Source: Novosphingobium album (ex Liu et al. 2023) (GTDB lineage: Bacteria; Pseudomonadota; Alphaproteobacteria; Sphingomonadales; Sphingomonadaceae). Taken from it: 64,000 bases of DNA. Shown here one piece after another: positions 43,768 to 53,204 of the stretch; the first letter of the stretch is position 1; each line of letters starts with the position of its first letter. Location: NCBI RefSeq assembly GCF_029076845.1, contig NZ_JARESE010000049.1, forward strand, positions 62,001 to 126,000, read 5' to 3'. The position numbers were made by a program, and so were the translations under genes. A model generated the notes under the pieces. The model was given only the letters and a program-made list of their open reading frames with translations, searched no databases and had not been told where the DNA came from.

Positions 43768-45315
43768 ATGATCCGCCGATGCATCGCGCGGCTCTGGCCG
43801 GGAGTGCTCGCGCTCGGCCCGGCGGGCCCCGCGCTGGCGCGGCAGGTGGTGACGTCGCCGGCGCCCGAACAGGTCGCCGTCACGATCTATCGCGCGGCCG
43901 ACCGCGGCGATGGCGCGGCGATGGACCTGGCCTGGCTGCGCGGCTTCGCCCTCGTCACCGAGACGCGCACGGTCGATATCCCGGCGGGTGAGGGGGTGAT
44001 CCGCTTCGAAGGCGTGGCTGCCGGCATGTTGCCCGAAAGCGCGCTCGTCACCGGATTGCCGTCCGGCGTGCGCGAAAAGAACCTCGATGCCGATCTGCTC
44101 TCGCCCCGCAGCCTCTACGCGCGCGGCCTGGGCCGGCCCGTGACCCTGCGGCGGCGCAACCCGGAGACCGGCGAGGCGCGCGAGGAGCCGGCGATCGTGC
44201 GTGCGAGCACCGATGGCGGCGTGATCGTGCAGACGAAGGACGGGTTCGAGGCGGCCGATTGCGGCCCGCTGAAGGATGCGCTGTCCTTCGATGCCGTGCC
44301 CGAAGGACTGTCGGCCCGCCCGACGCTGTCGGTGGCGACCGATGCGCCGCAGGCCTCGCGCGTGACGCTGACGCTGTCCTATCTCGCCTGGGGGTTCGAC
44401 TGGCAGGCCAGCTATGTCATCCGCTTGCGCGAGAACGGGCGCAAGGCGGATGTCCTGGCCTGGGTCACGCTGGCGAACGGCGATCCCATCAGCTTTCCCG
44501 ATGCCCGCGCCGCCGTGGTGGCCGGCAAGGTCCATCGCGCCGAACCGGACGGGCAGGCCGGCGCGCGCCGCCCGCCCGACCGTCTGGTCTATCCCTGCTT
44601 CACCCAGAACAAGCGTTCCTTCGGGATGCCGCCGCCAGGTGGGGCCAGTGCCCCGCTGGCGATTGTCGTGACGGCGCAGAGGCGCGAGGAAAGGCTCATG
44701 GACGTTCCGCTCGCCGTCACGGTGACGGAGGAAGGGCTGGGCGATCTCAAGCTCTATCGCGTGCCGATGCCCACCACCATCGCTTCGCAGGCGCAAAAGC
44801 AGGTGGCCCTGTTCCATCGCGGCGATGTTGGCGTGGTGATCGTCCATGCCGCCGAGATCCGCGGCGATCGTGCCGCCGGCAGGGTCGGCCAGCGCTTGCG
44901 GATGGGCAATCGCCAGGCGGATGGGCTGGGCGTCGCGCTGCCGGCCGGAACCGTCACCGTATTCGAGCCGCACGGCGGCCAGCCGGTGCTTTCGGGTGAA
45001 GGCACGTTGCGCGATGCGGCGGTGGGCCAGGATGTCGAGGTCATGCTGGGCGACGCTCCGCAAGTGCAACTTGCCATCGAACCCGTCGCGCGCGATGCGA
45101 ACCGCCACGACCGTGAGGATTACGCCGCGACCGTGACCAACGCCAACCCCTGGCCCATCGCCTTCGAAGCGCGCCTTGCGGCCCCTGAAGATGATGAACG
45201 GATCGTCGAGCCGCTATCGGCCAAGCTGGCGCGCAAGAATGGCGCGCTGCTCTGGAAAGTGACGGTTCCGGCCCAGGGCACGGCCAGGCTGACGTACCGC
45301 CTGCGCCGGCGGTAG
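43768..45315 (+). CDS. DUF4139 domain-containing secreted protein (second of pair)
   Basis: A 515-residue paralogue of the upstream gene: VAVTIYRAADRGDGAAMDL, LTLSYLAWGFDWQASYVIRL, SQAQKQVALFHRG and LPAGTVTVFEP match its segments. It has a probable signal peptide (ending PALARQ). An unusual insertion in the middle, APLAIVVTAQRREERLMDV, is nearly identical to the TonB-box/plug start of sphingomonad TonB receptors, although no barrel follows. The start is ambiguous: TTG 43753 overlaps the previous stop, and ATG 43768 is used here. The two genes probably form an operon. Confidence 0.85.
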   Translation: MIRRCIARLWPGVLALGPAGPALARQVVTSPAPEQVAVTIYRAADRGDGAAMDLAWLRGFALVTETRTVDIPAGEGVIRFEGVAAGMLPESALVTGLPSGVREKNLDADLLSPRSLYARGLGRPVTLRRRNPETGEAREEPAIVRASTDGGVIVQTKDGFEAADCGPLKDALSFDAVPEGLSARPTLSVATDAPQASRVTLTLSYLAWGFDWQASYVIRLRENGRKADVLAWVTLANGDPISFPDARAAVVAGKVHRAEPDGQAGARRPPDRLVYPCFTQNKRSFGMPPPGGASAPLAIVVTAQRREERLMDVPLAVTVTEEGLGDLKLYRVPMPTTIASQAQKQVALFHRGDVGVVIVHAAEIRGDRAAGRVGQRLRMGNRQADGLGVALPAGTVTVFEPHGGQPVLSGEGTLRDAAVGQDVEVMLGDAPQVQLAIEPVARDANRHDREDYAATVTNANPWPIAFEARLAAPEDDERIVEPLSAKLARKNGALLWKVTVPAQGTARLTYRLRRR

Positions 45316-45380
45316 ACAGAACCGGCCCAAGTGGAATGCCCGGTGGCCTTGCGGGGGTCTGGGCGTATGATCCGCCACCG

Positions 45381-46718
45381 TCAGGACCGTCCCTTTCGCC
45401 GGATCGTCGAACAGACCGTGGCGCCAAGGCCCAGATAGCTTGCCGCGCTGCCGATCGCGACCGACCAGGCGATGCCCGGCCCGCCCCGGTCGAACAGCAG
45501 GGCGATCGCCGTGGCCATGCAGACCATGCCCAGAATCCGGCAGGCGAGCGCGGCGCGCGCGCGGCCTGAGGCGTGGAGCACGGGTTCGAATGCGACGCTG
45601 CCCAGTTCAAGGCTGGCCGCGATCGACAGCGGCACGAGCAACGCCGCCGCGCCGGTGAAGCCCGAGCCGCCGATCAGCGCCAGCAGCGGCTCGCCTGCCA
45701 GCAGTGCGATCGTGACGACGATGGCGCCCGCCGCCGCCGCCAGCAGGCTGGTCTGCACCGCCAGCCGGCGAAAGCCGCCAGCGTCGGCGGCGACGCGCGA
45801 ATGGGCGATCTCGGCATAGACCGAGCGGGTCAGCAGCGCGGAAAGCTTGCCCAGGGCCTGGGTGAGCTGGCTGGCGAGGCGATAGAGTCCGGCCGCGCTG
45901 GTGCTGGCCAGCGCGCCAGCGGCCATCAGCGGCCCGTGCCGCATGGCCGCGTCGATCGAGCCGCCCGCGTGCGTGACCAGCAGGAACGCGGGCAGGCCGG
46001 GATTCTCGCGCAGGGCCAGGCGCCAGTCGCGCAAGTGCGACAGGCGCACGGCGCGCGGGCACAGCCGGCGCGCCATGGCCCAATAGCAGGCCGCCTCGGC
46101 CAGATCGACCAACGCCCAGGCCAGCAGGAAGCGGCCCACGCTGGGCCCCGTCTGCCAGATCGCGATCGCCGCGATCAGCCGGCCGGCGGGCACGATCGCC
46201 TCGACATAGACCGCCCGGTCGAAACGGTGCAGCGCACGGACCATGCCCGTCGGCGCGGAGACGAGCGCCCAGACCATCGCGCAGCAGAAGGCGAAGCCCA
46301 TGTCGATGAAGGCGGTGTTGAGATCGAGCAGGTCGGCAAAGCCGTAGAACGCGATGAAGGCGATCAGGCAGCCCAGCACCGCGCCCAGCGCGTCTATCAG
46401 GCCGCACAGCATTCCCAGCCGGCCGAACCGTTCCCAGTTCGCCTGGTGCACGTGCCGGGCGCCATAGCGCACGACCACGCGCCAGGTCTCGAACCCGGCC
46501 AGCGCGATCAGCGCCTGCGCCGCGCCGAAGATCAGCGAGAAGTGCCCGAACTCCTTGAGGCCGAGCGCGCGCGTCAGGATCGCCAGATAGCCCAGCCCGC
46601 ACAGCGCGCCAAAGCCCTTGCCGCCGATCAGCCAGCCGGTATTGGCCAGGATGCGCGCCAATGGCGAGCGGGCCGGCGCGTGCCCGGCCGGTGGGGAGGC
46701 GACACTGGCGGCTTTCAT
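45381..46718 (-). CDS. Polysaccharide flippase-like membrane protein (MOP superfamily)
   Basis: Polytopic inner-membrane protein of 445 residues with about 12 to 14 hydrophobic segments. It is of the polysaccharide-biosynthesis/oligosaccharide-flippase type (N-terminal RILANTGWLIGGKGFGALCGLGYLAILTRALG). It probably flips lipid-linked sugar intermediates or moves glycan chains across the membrane. The ATG at 46718 is 14 bp downstream of the TagF-like transferase stop, so the two are co-transcribed, transferase first. The longer open frame upstream to 47204 overlaps that gene and is rejected. Confidence 0.87.
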   Translation of the reverse strand: MKAASVASPPAGHAPARSPLARILANTGWLIGGKGFGALCGLGYLAILTRALGLKEFGHFSLIFGAAQALIALAGFETWRVVVRYGARHVHQANWERFGRLGMLCGLIDALGAVLGCLIAFIAFYGFADLLDLNTAFIDMGFAFCCAMVWALVSAPTGMVRALHRFDRAVYVEAIVPAGRLIAAIAIWQTGPSVGRFLLAWALVDLAEAACYWAMARRLCPRAVRLSHLRDWRLALRENPGLPAFLLVTHAGGSIDAAMRHGPLMAAGALASTSAAGLYRLASQLTQALGKLSALLTRSVYAEIAHSRVAADAGGFRRLAVQTSLLAAAAGAIVVTIALLAGEPLLALIGGSGFTGAAALLVPLSIAASLELGSVAFEPVLHASGRARAALACRILGMVCMATAIALLFDRGGPGIAWSVAIGSAASYLGLGATVCSTIRRKGRS

Positions 46719-46732
46719 CGCTTGCCGGTCGG

Positions 46733-48067
46733 TCAGGCGGCGATCGCCAGCCCGCCGGCGCCTTCCAGCCCGGCGATCCGCGCCACAAGGTCGGCCGCCG
46801 CCGCGACGGGAGGCTGGCCCTTGAGCACGGGGGTGCCGTCCGGCAGCCAGGCGATGCCCTCGATCGCATAGCGCATCCGTTCCTTCTGCCAGGTCCGATA
46901 GGCGCCGTGGTCGGCAAAGGCGCGGTCGATGGCGGCGACGGGATCGGCATCGGGGCCGATCACTTCGCCGAAGTGCCACATCGCGTAGTCCTCGCTTTCG
47001 CGCCAATCGGCCCCGTGCGCGTCGACGAACAGGCAGGGGCGCGGGCGGACGAGGAATTCGTAGACCTGGCTGCTCACGTCGCCGAGGTAGAGATCGGCGC
47101 CCAGCGTATAGGTCATGTCGTTGCTGCGCGGCGAGCCGAGGTCGATCAGCACCCGGTCCGGCACGGCCATGGCTTCCCACGCGCGCCGCCGCCGCGCGCT
47201 CCACCGCTTCGCGAGCCGGACATGCGGGGCGACGACAAGGTTGTAGCGCCCGTCACGCACCACGGCCTCGACCAGCCGGCGGCCGAAGCGGTCGATCGAG
47301 CGGTGCCGCGTCGAGAAGTGCGGATTGTAGAGGATCACCGGCCGCTCGTTGGCGAACAGCGGCGCGCGCGCGCCGGCCTGGCGCAGCATGGCGGAAAGCT
47401 TGACCGGCCCGGTGACAGTGCAGTCCGCGCCGTTCACCCGGCCGCCGGCGACGAGCCGGTCACGATCCTTCCGCCCGGCGACCAGCACGTGATCGAACAG
47501 GGCGAAGCGCTTTTCGAAGCCGACCGCGCGGTCGCCCGCGCCGTGCGGGATATGCAGGATCGGCGGGCATTGCGCCGAAAGGCGGCGCAGGATCGTGGTG
47601 GTGCGTTCCGCGCACAGGATCAGCGCGGCCTGGCGCAGCCGCTCGGCCCAGACCAGCAGGCGCGCGATCTTGCGCAGGCCGGCGGGCAGCACGGCTTCGG
47701 CCATGGGCGGCAGCCGCATCTCCACCAGTTCGGGCAAGGGCTGGCCGATCGCGCGGGCCAGCGCGCGCACCGCCTGCGCGTCCTGCCGCGCGGGAACGAA
47801 GATCCGCGCCTGCCCCGGATAGCGGCGTTCCAGCTCGCAGGCGACCGGCACGATATGCGCGAACTGGTGCGCCCCGCCGATGGCCAGCACATGGATGCGC
47901 CCCGCCCCATCCGGCGCGAAGCCGCGCGGGGCGGTGGTAGACGGGGCGGCGGGGCAGAGGGGGGAAAGGCGCGGACGCGCCGGGGCGAACGGGATGCGGA
48001 CAGCCATCGCATGGCCATGCCGGGCCCACCTCGCCGGCAAGTGGCGGGTTCGTTTGATTTTGTCCAT
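46733..48067 (-). CDS. TagF/TagB-like CDP-glycerol glycerophosphotransferase-type protein
   Basis: A GT-B fold protein of about 444 residues. The C-terminal part shows the CDP-glycerol transferase pattern: ILYNPHFSTRHRS, VVAPHVRL, YTLGADLYLGDVSSQVYEFLVRPRPCLFVD. The N-terminal half (IHVLAIGGAHQFAHIVPVACEL, LHIPHGAGDRAVGFEKR) fits the same fold. It may extend a phosphate-containing surface polymer exported by the adjacent flippase. The start is uncertain: ATG 48067 is used, 48007 and an earlier GTG-side frame to 48157 are alternatives, and none has a good ribosome-binding site. Confidence 0.78.
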   Translation of the reverse strand: MDKIKRTRHLPARWARHGHAMAVRIPFAPARPRLSPLCPAAPSTTAPRGFAPDGAGRIHVLAIGGAHQFAHIVPVACELERRYPGQARIFVPARQDAQAVRALARAIGQPLPELVEMRLPPMAEAVLPAGLRKIARLLVWAERLRQAALILCAERTTTILRRLSAQCPPILHIPHGAGDRAVGFEKRFALFDHVLVAGRKDRDRLVAGGRVNGADCTVTGPVKLSAMLRQAGARAPLFANERPVILYNPHFSTRHRSIDRFGRRLVEAVVRDGRYNLVVAPHVRLAKRWSARRRRAWEAMAVPDRVLIDLGSPRSNDMTYTLGADLYLGDVSSQVYEFLVRPRPCLFVDAHGADWRESEDYAMWHFGEVIGPDADPVAAIDRAFADHGAYRTWQKERMRYAIEGIAWLPDGTPVLKGQPPVAAAADLVARIAGLEGAGGLAIAA

Positions 48068-48180
48068 GTTGGCGCCTAGGGGGCAGGCGGACCTCGACGG
48101 CGGATCGCGGGCCGGATAGCGCCCGGATCGCACGCCATCCGTTCCCACGACACTCATCAGGCCCTGTTGCTTTGCCGACG

Positions 48181-48858
48181 ATGCAGATCCTCCTTGTCGA
48201 AGACGATGAAAGCCTTGCCGGCCACGTCGCGGCCGGGCTGCGCGAGGCGGGCCATATCGTGGAGCATTGCCGCGACGGGCGCGAAGGCCTGGTCCGCGCG
48301 ACCTGCGAGACGTTCGACGTCATCGTCCTCGATCGCATGTTGCCCTCGCTCGACGGGCTGAAGCTGCTGGCGGCCTTGCGCGCCACAGACAATGCCGCGC
48401 CGGTGCTGATCCTGAGCGCGCTGGGCGACGTGGACGAGCGGGTGCGGGGCCTGAAGGCTGGCAGCGACGATTACATGGCCAAGCCTTTCGCCATGTCCGA
48501 GCTGCTGGCCCGGGTCGAAAGCCTGGGGCGGCGCAACCTGAGCCTGGCCGAGCCCGCCGACCATTTCCGCGTCGGCGATCTGGAGATCGACCTTGCGTCG
48601 CACACGGTGACACGCGCCGGGCGGCGGATCGCGCTCACGCTCAGGGAACTGCGGATCGTCGCCTGCCTTGCACGCAACGCCGGGCGCGTGGTCACGCGCT
48701 CGATGCTGCTGGAGAACGTGTGGGACTATAACTTCGATCCCCAGACCAACATCATCGACCAGCATATCAGCAAGGTGCGCCAGAAGATCGCGCGCGATCA
48801 CGAAACCCAGCTGATCCACACGGTGCGCGGTGTCGGCTATATGATGCGGGCCGAATGA
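48181..48858 (+). CDS. OmpR-family response regulator
   Basis: Two-component response regulator, 225 residues. The receiver domain has the acidic pocket Glu7-Asp8-Asp9 (LLVEDDES), the phospho-acceptor Asp51 (VIVLDRMLP), and the conserved Lys in YMAKPF. The C-terminal winged-helix DNA-binding domain reads LTLRELRIVACLARNAGRVVTRSMLLENVW and ends VRGVGYMMR. The ATG at 48181 is used; a TTG at 48172 would add three residues. Its stop overlaps the kinase start (ATGA), so the pair is one operon. The targets are unknown. Confidence 0.93.
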   Translation: MQILLVEDDESLAGHVAAGLREAGHIVEHCRDGREGLVRATCETFDVIVLDRMLPSLDGLKLLAALRATDNAAPVLILSALGDVDERVRGLKAGSDDYMAKPFAMSELLARVESLGRRNLSLAEPADHFRVGDLEIDLASHTVTRAGRRIALTLRELRIVACLARNAGRVVTRSMLLENVWDYNFDPQTNIIDQHISKVRQKIARDHETQLIHTVRGVGYMMRAE

Positions 48859-50231
48859 AGCGCCTGCTGCGCAGCCTCTCGTTCCGCCTGACCCTGATCT
48901 ACGCGGGGCTGTTCTGCCTCTCGGTCGCCTTGCTGATGGGCACGGGCTACTGGTTCCGGGTGGTCCAGCCGCTGGATCAGGCGCGGGCGAGCGTGGAGCG
49001 CGAGGCCGAGCGGTTCGGCGCGATCTACCGCGCGCAGGGGCTGGCGGCGGCGCGCGCGGCGCTCGACCGGCGCTCGCACGCGGCGAACCAGCGCAAGCCC
49101 TTCCACGCGCTGATCGCCGCGAACGGCAAGGTGGTGACGGCCAACCTGCCTAGCTGGCCGCGCGCGCGATCGGGCAGCATCGCCCTGATCGAAGCGGATA
49201 TCTTCATCGACGGTTTCGAATCCGATTACTACGCGCTGCTGCGCGATCAGGTGTTCCCCGATGGCACGCGGCTGCTGGTGGGGCGCGATGTCGAGGACAT
49301 CATGCGCCAGGAAGAAGTGCTGCGCACCGCGGCGATCTGGATCTTCGGCGGCACCCTGCTGCTGGGCCTGACCGGGGGCTGGCTGATGAGCCTTGCCATC
49401 GGCCGGCGCATCGACATGGTCTCCTCCGCCGCGCGCCAGGTCATGGACGGGGACTTGTCAGGGCGCGTGCGGGTGCGGGGCACCAACGACGATTTTGACC
49501 GGCTGGGCGAGACGCTGAACCTGATGCTGTCGCGCATCCAGACGCTGTTCGAAGCGGTGCGCCGCGTGTCGGACAATGTCGCGCATGAATTGCGCACCCC
49601 GCTCGCGCGGCTGGTCGGCAAGCTGGAAGCGCTCGAACGGCAGGCGGGCGACAATGTCGAGATGCGCATCGCCATCGACGAGGCGATCGTCCAGGCCGAC
49701 CAGCTTCGCCAGATCTTCGCCGCGCTGCTGCGCATCTCGCGCCTGGAAGGCGGCCGCCACCCCTTGCGCGCGCAGCGCACCGACGTGGTACAACTGCTTG
49801 AGGACGTGGTGGAATTCTACCAGCCCGAAGCCGAACGCCGCGATGTCCGGCTGGTGCTCGACGCGAAGCGGCCGCTGATCGCGGACCTGGACCTCGATCT
49901 GGTGTTCCAGGCGCTGTGCAACCTGCTCGACAATGCGCTGAAACACGTTCCCCCCGGCTGCCGCGTCGACGTGGCGGCCGCGCTTAGCGAGGGGAGCTTG
50001 CACCTTGCCATCTCGGACAATGGCCCCGGCGTCGAAGCCGGAGAGATCGTGCGGATCACTGAGCAGTTCTATCGCGGCGCGGCTTCGTCCGGGGTGCCGG
50101 GCGAGGGGCTGGGTCTGAGCATGGTCGCGGCCATCGCGCAAGTGCACGGGGCGACCATCGCCTTTGCGGACAATGCGCCGGGCCTGCGCGTCACGCTGAG
50201 CTTTCCGGCGGTGCGCGCGCGCGGAACCTGA
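48855..50231 (+). CDS. Sensor histidine kinase
   Basis: Membrane histidine kinase of 458 residues. The first transmembrane helix (about 11-30, LTLIYAGLFCLSVALLMGTG) and the second (about 155-178, AAIWIFGGTLLLGLTGGWLMS) enclose a periplasmic sensor loop. A HAMP domain follows, then the phospho-accepting His244 in VAHELRTPLARL. The ATPase domain has NLLDNALKH (N box), SDNGPGVE (G1) and GEGLGLSMVAAI (G2). It overlaps the response regulator by four bases. The signal sensed is unknown. Confidence 0.93.
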   Translation: MKRLLRSLSFRLTLIYAGLFCLSVALLMGTGYWFRVVQPLDQARASVEREAERFGAIYRAQGLAAARAALDRRSHAANQRKPFHALIAANGKVVTANLPSWPRARSGSIALIEADIFIDGFESDYYALLRDQVFPDGTRLLVGRDVEDIMRQEEVLRTAAIWIFGGTLLLGLTGGWLMSLAIGRRIDMVSSAARQVMDGDLSGRVRVRGTNDDFDRLGETLNLMLSRIQTLFEAVRRVSDNVAHELRTPLARLVGKLEALERQAGDNVEMRIAIDEAIVQADQLRQIFAALLRISRLEGGRHPLRAQRTDVVQLLEDVVEFYQPEAERRDVRLVLDAKRPLIADLDLDLVFQALCNLLDNALKHVPPGCRVDVAAALSEGSLHLAISDNGPGVEAGEIVRITEQFYRGAASSGVPGEGLGLSMVAAIAQVHGATIAFADNAPGLRVTLSFPAVRARGT

Positions 50232-50275
50232 CGCGCGCCATCCGCGCCGTGCGCCGCCAATGGCCAGCAGGCGGG

Positions 50276-51722
50276 TTACGCGCCGGCCATGGCCAGCGCG
50301 GCCAGCCCGGCGACATCGCAATGGGTTTCGAGCGCGGCGGCGATCTCGTCGAGCGCGGCGTCGACCGTGCTGGCGTGGTCGATGCCGTCGGACGCGGTGT
50401 CCAGCCGCTCCAGCAAAGCGGCGCGCAAGGGGGTGCTGGCCAGGGCACCGTGCACATAGCTGCCGATCACGCGCCCGTCCGCGCTCTTCGCGCCGTCGCG
50501 CCGGCCGTCCCGCAGCGTCGCGAAGGCGCGCGCGCAATCGGGCCCGGTGGTTTCGCCGATATGCATCTCATAGCCCGCGAACCGCGCGCCCAGCGCGGTG
50601 CCCTCCACATGGTCGAGCCGCTTGCCCGGCGAAAGCACGCTCGCCACGTCGAGCAGGCCCAGGCCCGCCGCTGCGCCGGCCGGCCCCTCGATGCCCAGCG
50701 GATCGGCGATCGCGGTGCCCAGCATCTGGTAGCCGCCGCACAGGCCCAGGATCATGCCGCCGCGCCGTCGGTGCGCGGCGATGTCGATATCCCAGCCTTC
50801 CGCCCGGATCGCGGCCATGTCGGCCAGCGTCGCCTTGGAGCCGGGCAGCACGATCAGCGCCGCCTCCGCCGGAATCGGCCTGCCGGGCGGCACCATCACC
50901 CGATTCGGCCTTGAGCGGATCGAGATCGTCGAAATTGGCGATGCGCGGCAGGATCGGGCAGGCCACGCGCAGGCGGCCCGCCGCCGGCGCCCTGGCTCGC
51001 TCCAGCACGACCGCGTCCTCGCTCGGCAGCCGGGCGCTGGCGGCCAGCCATGGCACCAGCCCCAGCCCGCGCCAGCCCGACAGTGCCTCGATCTGGCGAT
51101 AGCCATCGGCGAACAGCGCGGGATCGCCCCGGAACTTGTTGATGATGAAGCCGTGGATCATCGCCGCGTCCCCGGGATCGAGCACGGCCCTGGTGCCCAC
51201 CACCGCCGCGATCACGCCGCCCCGGTCGATATCGCCGACAAGCACCACCGGCACGCGCGCGGCGCGGGCGAAGCCCATGTTGGCGATGTCGCCCGCGCGC
51301 AAGTTGATCTCCGCCGGGGAGTCGGCCCCTTCGACCACGACGATATCGCATTGCGCGCGCAATCGGGCGAAGCTTTCCAGCACTTCGGGCAGCAAGGGGC
51401 GGCGCGCTTCGCGGAAATGGGCCGAACCCAGCGTGCCGCGCATCCGGCCCTGGACGATGAGCTGCGAGGTGTGATCGGCCTGGGGCTTGAGCAGCACCGG
51501 GTTCATGTCGCTGTGCGGCTCCACCCGCGCCGCGATCGCCTGCAAGGCCTGGGCGCGGCCGATCTCGCCGCCATCGGCGGTGACGGCGGCGTTGTTCGAC
51601 ATGTTCTGCGGCTTGAACGGGCGCACGCGCAGCCCGCGATTGGCGAAAGCCCGGCACAGGCCGGCGACCAGCACCGACTTGCCGACATCCGAGCCGGTGC
51701 CTTGCAGCATCAGCGCGCCCAC
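50276..51722 (-). pseudogene. cobQ: Cobyric acid synthase, broken by a frameshift
   Basis: ATP-dependent amidotransferase of cobalamin synthesis that amidates the corrin side chains. The N-terminal part ([16 protein letters not shown], then [31 protein letters not shown]) is read in one frame up to [12 protein letters not shown]. From about 50905 downwards the protein continues in another frame: [19 protein letters not shown], the glutaminase LCGGYQMLG with its nucleophile Cys, and SYVHGAL. The join needs a shift of one base. The GTG at 51722 has GGGAGGG five bases upstream; ATG 51710 is an alternative. It is either a real pseudogene or a sequencing error. Confidence 0.82.
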
Positions 51723-51844
51723 GCCAGCCCTCCCGCGATCGGCCACAGCGGCACGCGGGCGCGCCGGCCCGGCGCGAGCGCGGCGCGAATGTCCGCCGCC
51801 GCAGCCTGCGCGCGGCCATCGCCGATCCGGTCCTTGTCGATCAT
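51710..51844 (-). CDS. Possible small ORF upstream of cobQ
   Basis: A 44-residue frame starting ATG 51844 ([21 protein letters not shown]...) and ending in a TGA that overlaps the in-frame ATG of cobQ (TGATG). Its composition is Ala/Arg-rich, as expected by chance in this GC content, and no ribosome-binding site precedes it. The overlap arrangement is the only point in favour. Confidence 0.25.
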   Translation of the reverse strand: MIDKDRIGDGRAQAAAADIRAALAPGRRARVPLWPIAGGLAWAR

Positions 51845-51953
51845 TGCGTCGTCTTAGGCGATCGGCCCGGCCAGTCGAGGCCCGGGCGCGCAGGCCATTG
51901 GCCAGCGTCCATGGCGGGATCGCGCCGGGGGTTCCCGGCGCGGCTCCTCGCGA

Positions 51954-52172
51954 TCAGTCGTTCGCGTGTTCGAACGCGATGATTTCGCTGGATTTTTCAG
52001 CGGCCAGCTTGTCCCGCTCGTGCTTCACGCGCGATGCGCGATCGGCCATTTCGCGCCAGGCGGCTTCGGATCGAAGCCAGCGGTCGCGCACGTTGTCAAG
52101 CTCGCTGTCCTCGGCTTGCCGGGCGCATTGCTCGGCGCGATCGAGGAAGATGTCGCTGTTGCTGGTTGACAT
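51954..52172 (-). CDS. Small helical conserved protein
   Basis: A 72-residue cytoplasmic protein, largely helical and charged (IFLDRAEQCARQAEDSELDNVRDRWLRSEAAWREMADRA), with a heptad-like pattern that may form a helical hairpin or dimer. The ATG follows AAAAGGACCAGCGCC, a good ribosome-binding site. Its sequence character (acidic/basic, few prolines) differs from chance GC-rich frames, so it is very probably expressed. The function is unknown. Confidence 0.75.
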   Translation of the reverse strand: MSTSNSDIFLDRAEQCARQAEDSELDNVRDRWLRSEAAWREMADRASRVKHERDKLAAEKSSEIIAFEHAND

Positions 52173-52213
52173 GGCGCTGGTCCTTTTGGCCGTGGCGGGA
52201 AACTCTGGGCAAG

Positions 52214-52351
52214 TCAGTCGATCATCTGGGCGACGATCCGTTGCAGTTCGCGGCGCGAGAGCGTCTGTCCGGCGGTTTGCGGCATGGCCGCGAACTGGGG
52301 GAGGGCGCCGCGGGGCAGGATGGAGGAAAGGGTGGAAAGTATGCGTTTCAT
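52214..52351 (-). CDS. Small protein of 45 residues
   Basis: Begins MKRILSTLSSILPRGALPQF and ends SRRELQRIVAQMID; too short to assign to a family. AAGGA lies six bases before the ATG at 52351, which is the best support. A frame continuing to 52492 exists but would have no ribosome-binding site. An amphipathic N-terminal helix with positive charge could associate with membrane. Confidence 0.5.
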   Translation of the reverse strand: MKRILSTLSSILPRGALPQFAAMPQTAGQTLSRRELQRIVAQMID

Positions 52352-52564
52352 GGTATCCTTGCGCGCGTTTCGCGCGTCATCTCGGCAATAAGGGGCCGCG
52401 TCCGCGATTGTCGCGGAGGGCTTTGCTATGGGTATGAAGGTTGGCCGCGCGATGCGGCGAAGCGGTGCCGGCGGGCGGTATCCTGCCCGCAAGGCAGTGG
52501 CGCGGGGCGCGACCCGTGATCGCCGCGAACGGGATCGTGGGCCTGCCCCGCGCCAAAGTTCAGG

Positions 52565-52771
52565 TCAGACCAGCGCCAGGTTGACGGCGGACTGCTTGCC
52601 GCGCTTGTCGACCTCGATCTCGTAGCTCACGCGCTGATCCTGACGGAGCGCCTGGAGCCCCGAACGTTCGACGGCGCTGATGTGGACGAAGCTGTCGTTG
52701 CCACCGCCGTCGGGGGCAATGAAGCCGAAACCCCGGTCGGTGTTGAAAAACTTGACGGTGCCGATGGGCAT
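52565..52771 (-). CDS. Cold-shock domain protein
   Basis: A single cold-shock domain of 68 residues that binds single-stranded RNA and melts structure. RNP1 is KFFNTDRGFGFI and RNP2 is DSFVHISAV; the first has Asp-Arg where Lys-Gly is common, and the surrounding residues are regular. The ATG at 52771 is preceded by GAGGAAAAATCTC. The gene is transcribed divergently from the DEAD-box helicase, sharing 433 bp. The pair suggests a common RNA-remodelling or cold response. Confidence 0.93.
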   Translation of the reverse strand: MPIGTVKFFNTDRGFGFIAPDGGGNDSFVHISAVERSGLQALRQDQRVSYEIEVDKRGKQSAVNLALV

Positions 52772-53204
52772 GAGATTTTTCCTCGAAATTGTAGAGTAAA
52801 GTTGACCAGCGCCATCGCTGGCCAAGCCGGTAGCATGTTGAGGAAATATCTGCGGTAAAGCGTCAAGATCCGTCGCAGGCGACGTTAGCATCTTTCAATC
52901 TGGAGCATTTGCCCCACAATTGCAAGGCTGGTGATGGAATCGCGGCGAATTCAACGGCGCGACTGTTGAATTCATGAGGCAAATTTTCGTGCCGGAAAGG
53001 CACCAATCGCGCGGCCCCGGCGGGTTTGCGCGGGGGGCATGAAAACAATTGCAGCCAAACGCCGCGATAACCTGTATCGGGCCTGCGATGCGGTGCGCCA
53101 CCAGGCGAGTCCGCCCGCCAACGCGCCCGCCGGCGCCATGGCATTCCGAACGATCCCCCCGTTGCCGCGCGGTGCCGCGCGCACGACAGAATAAAGCGAG
53201 TTCC
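52772..53204. other. Divergent cold-shock / helicase upstream region
   Basis: 433 bp without a gene, locally AT-richer than the surroundings (52790-52990). It should hold two promoters and a leader for the cold-shock mRNA. No specific regulatory element could be identified. Confidence 0.45.
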
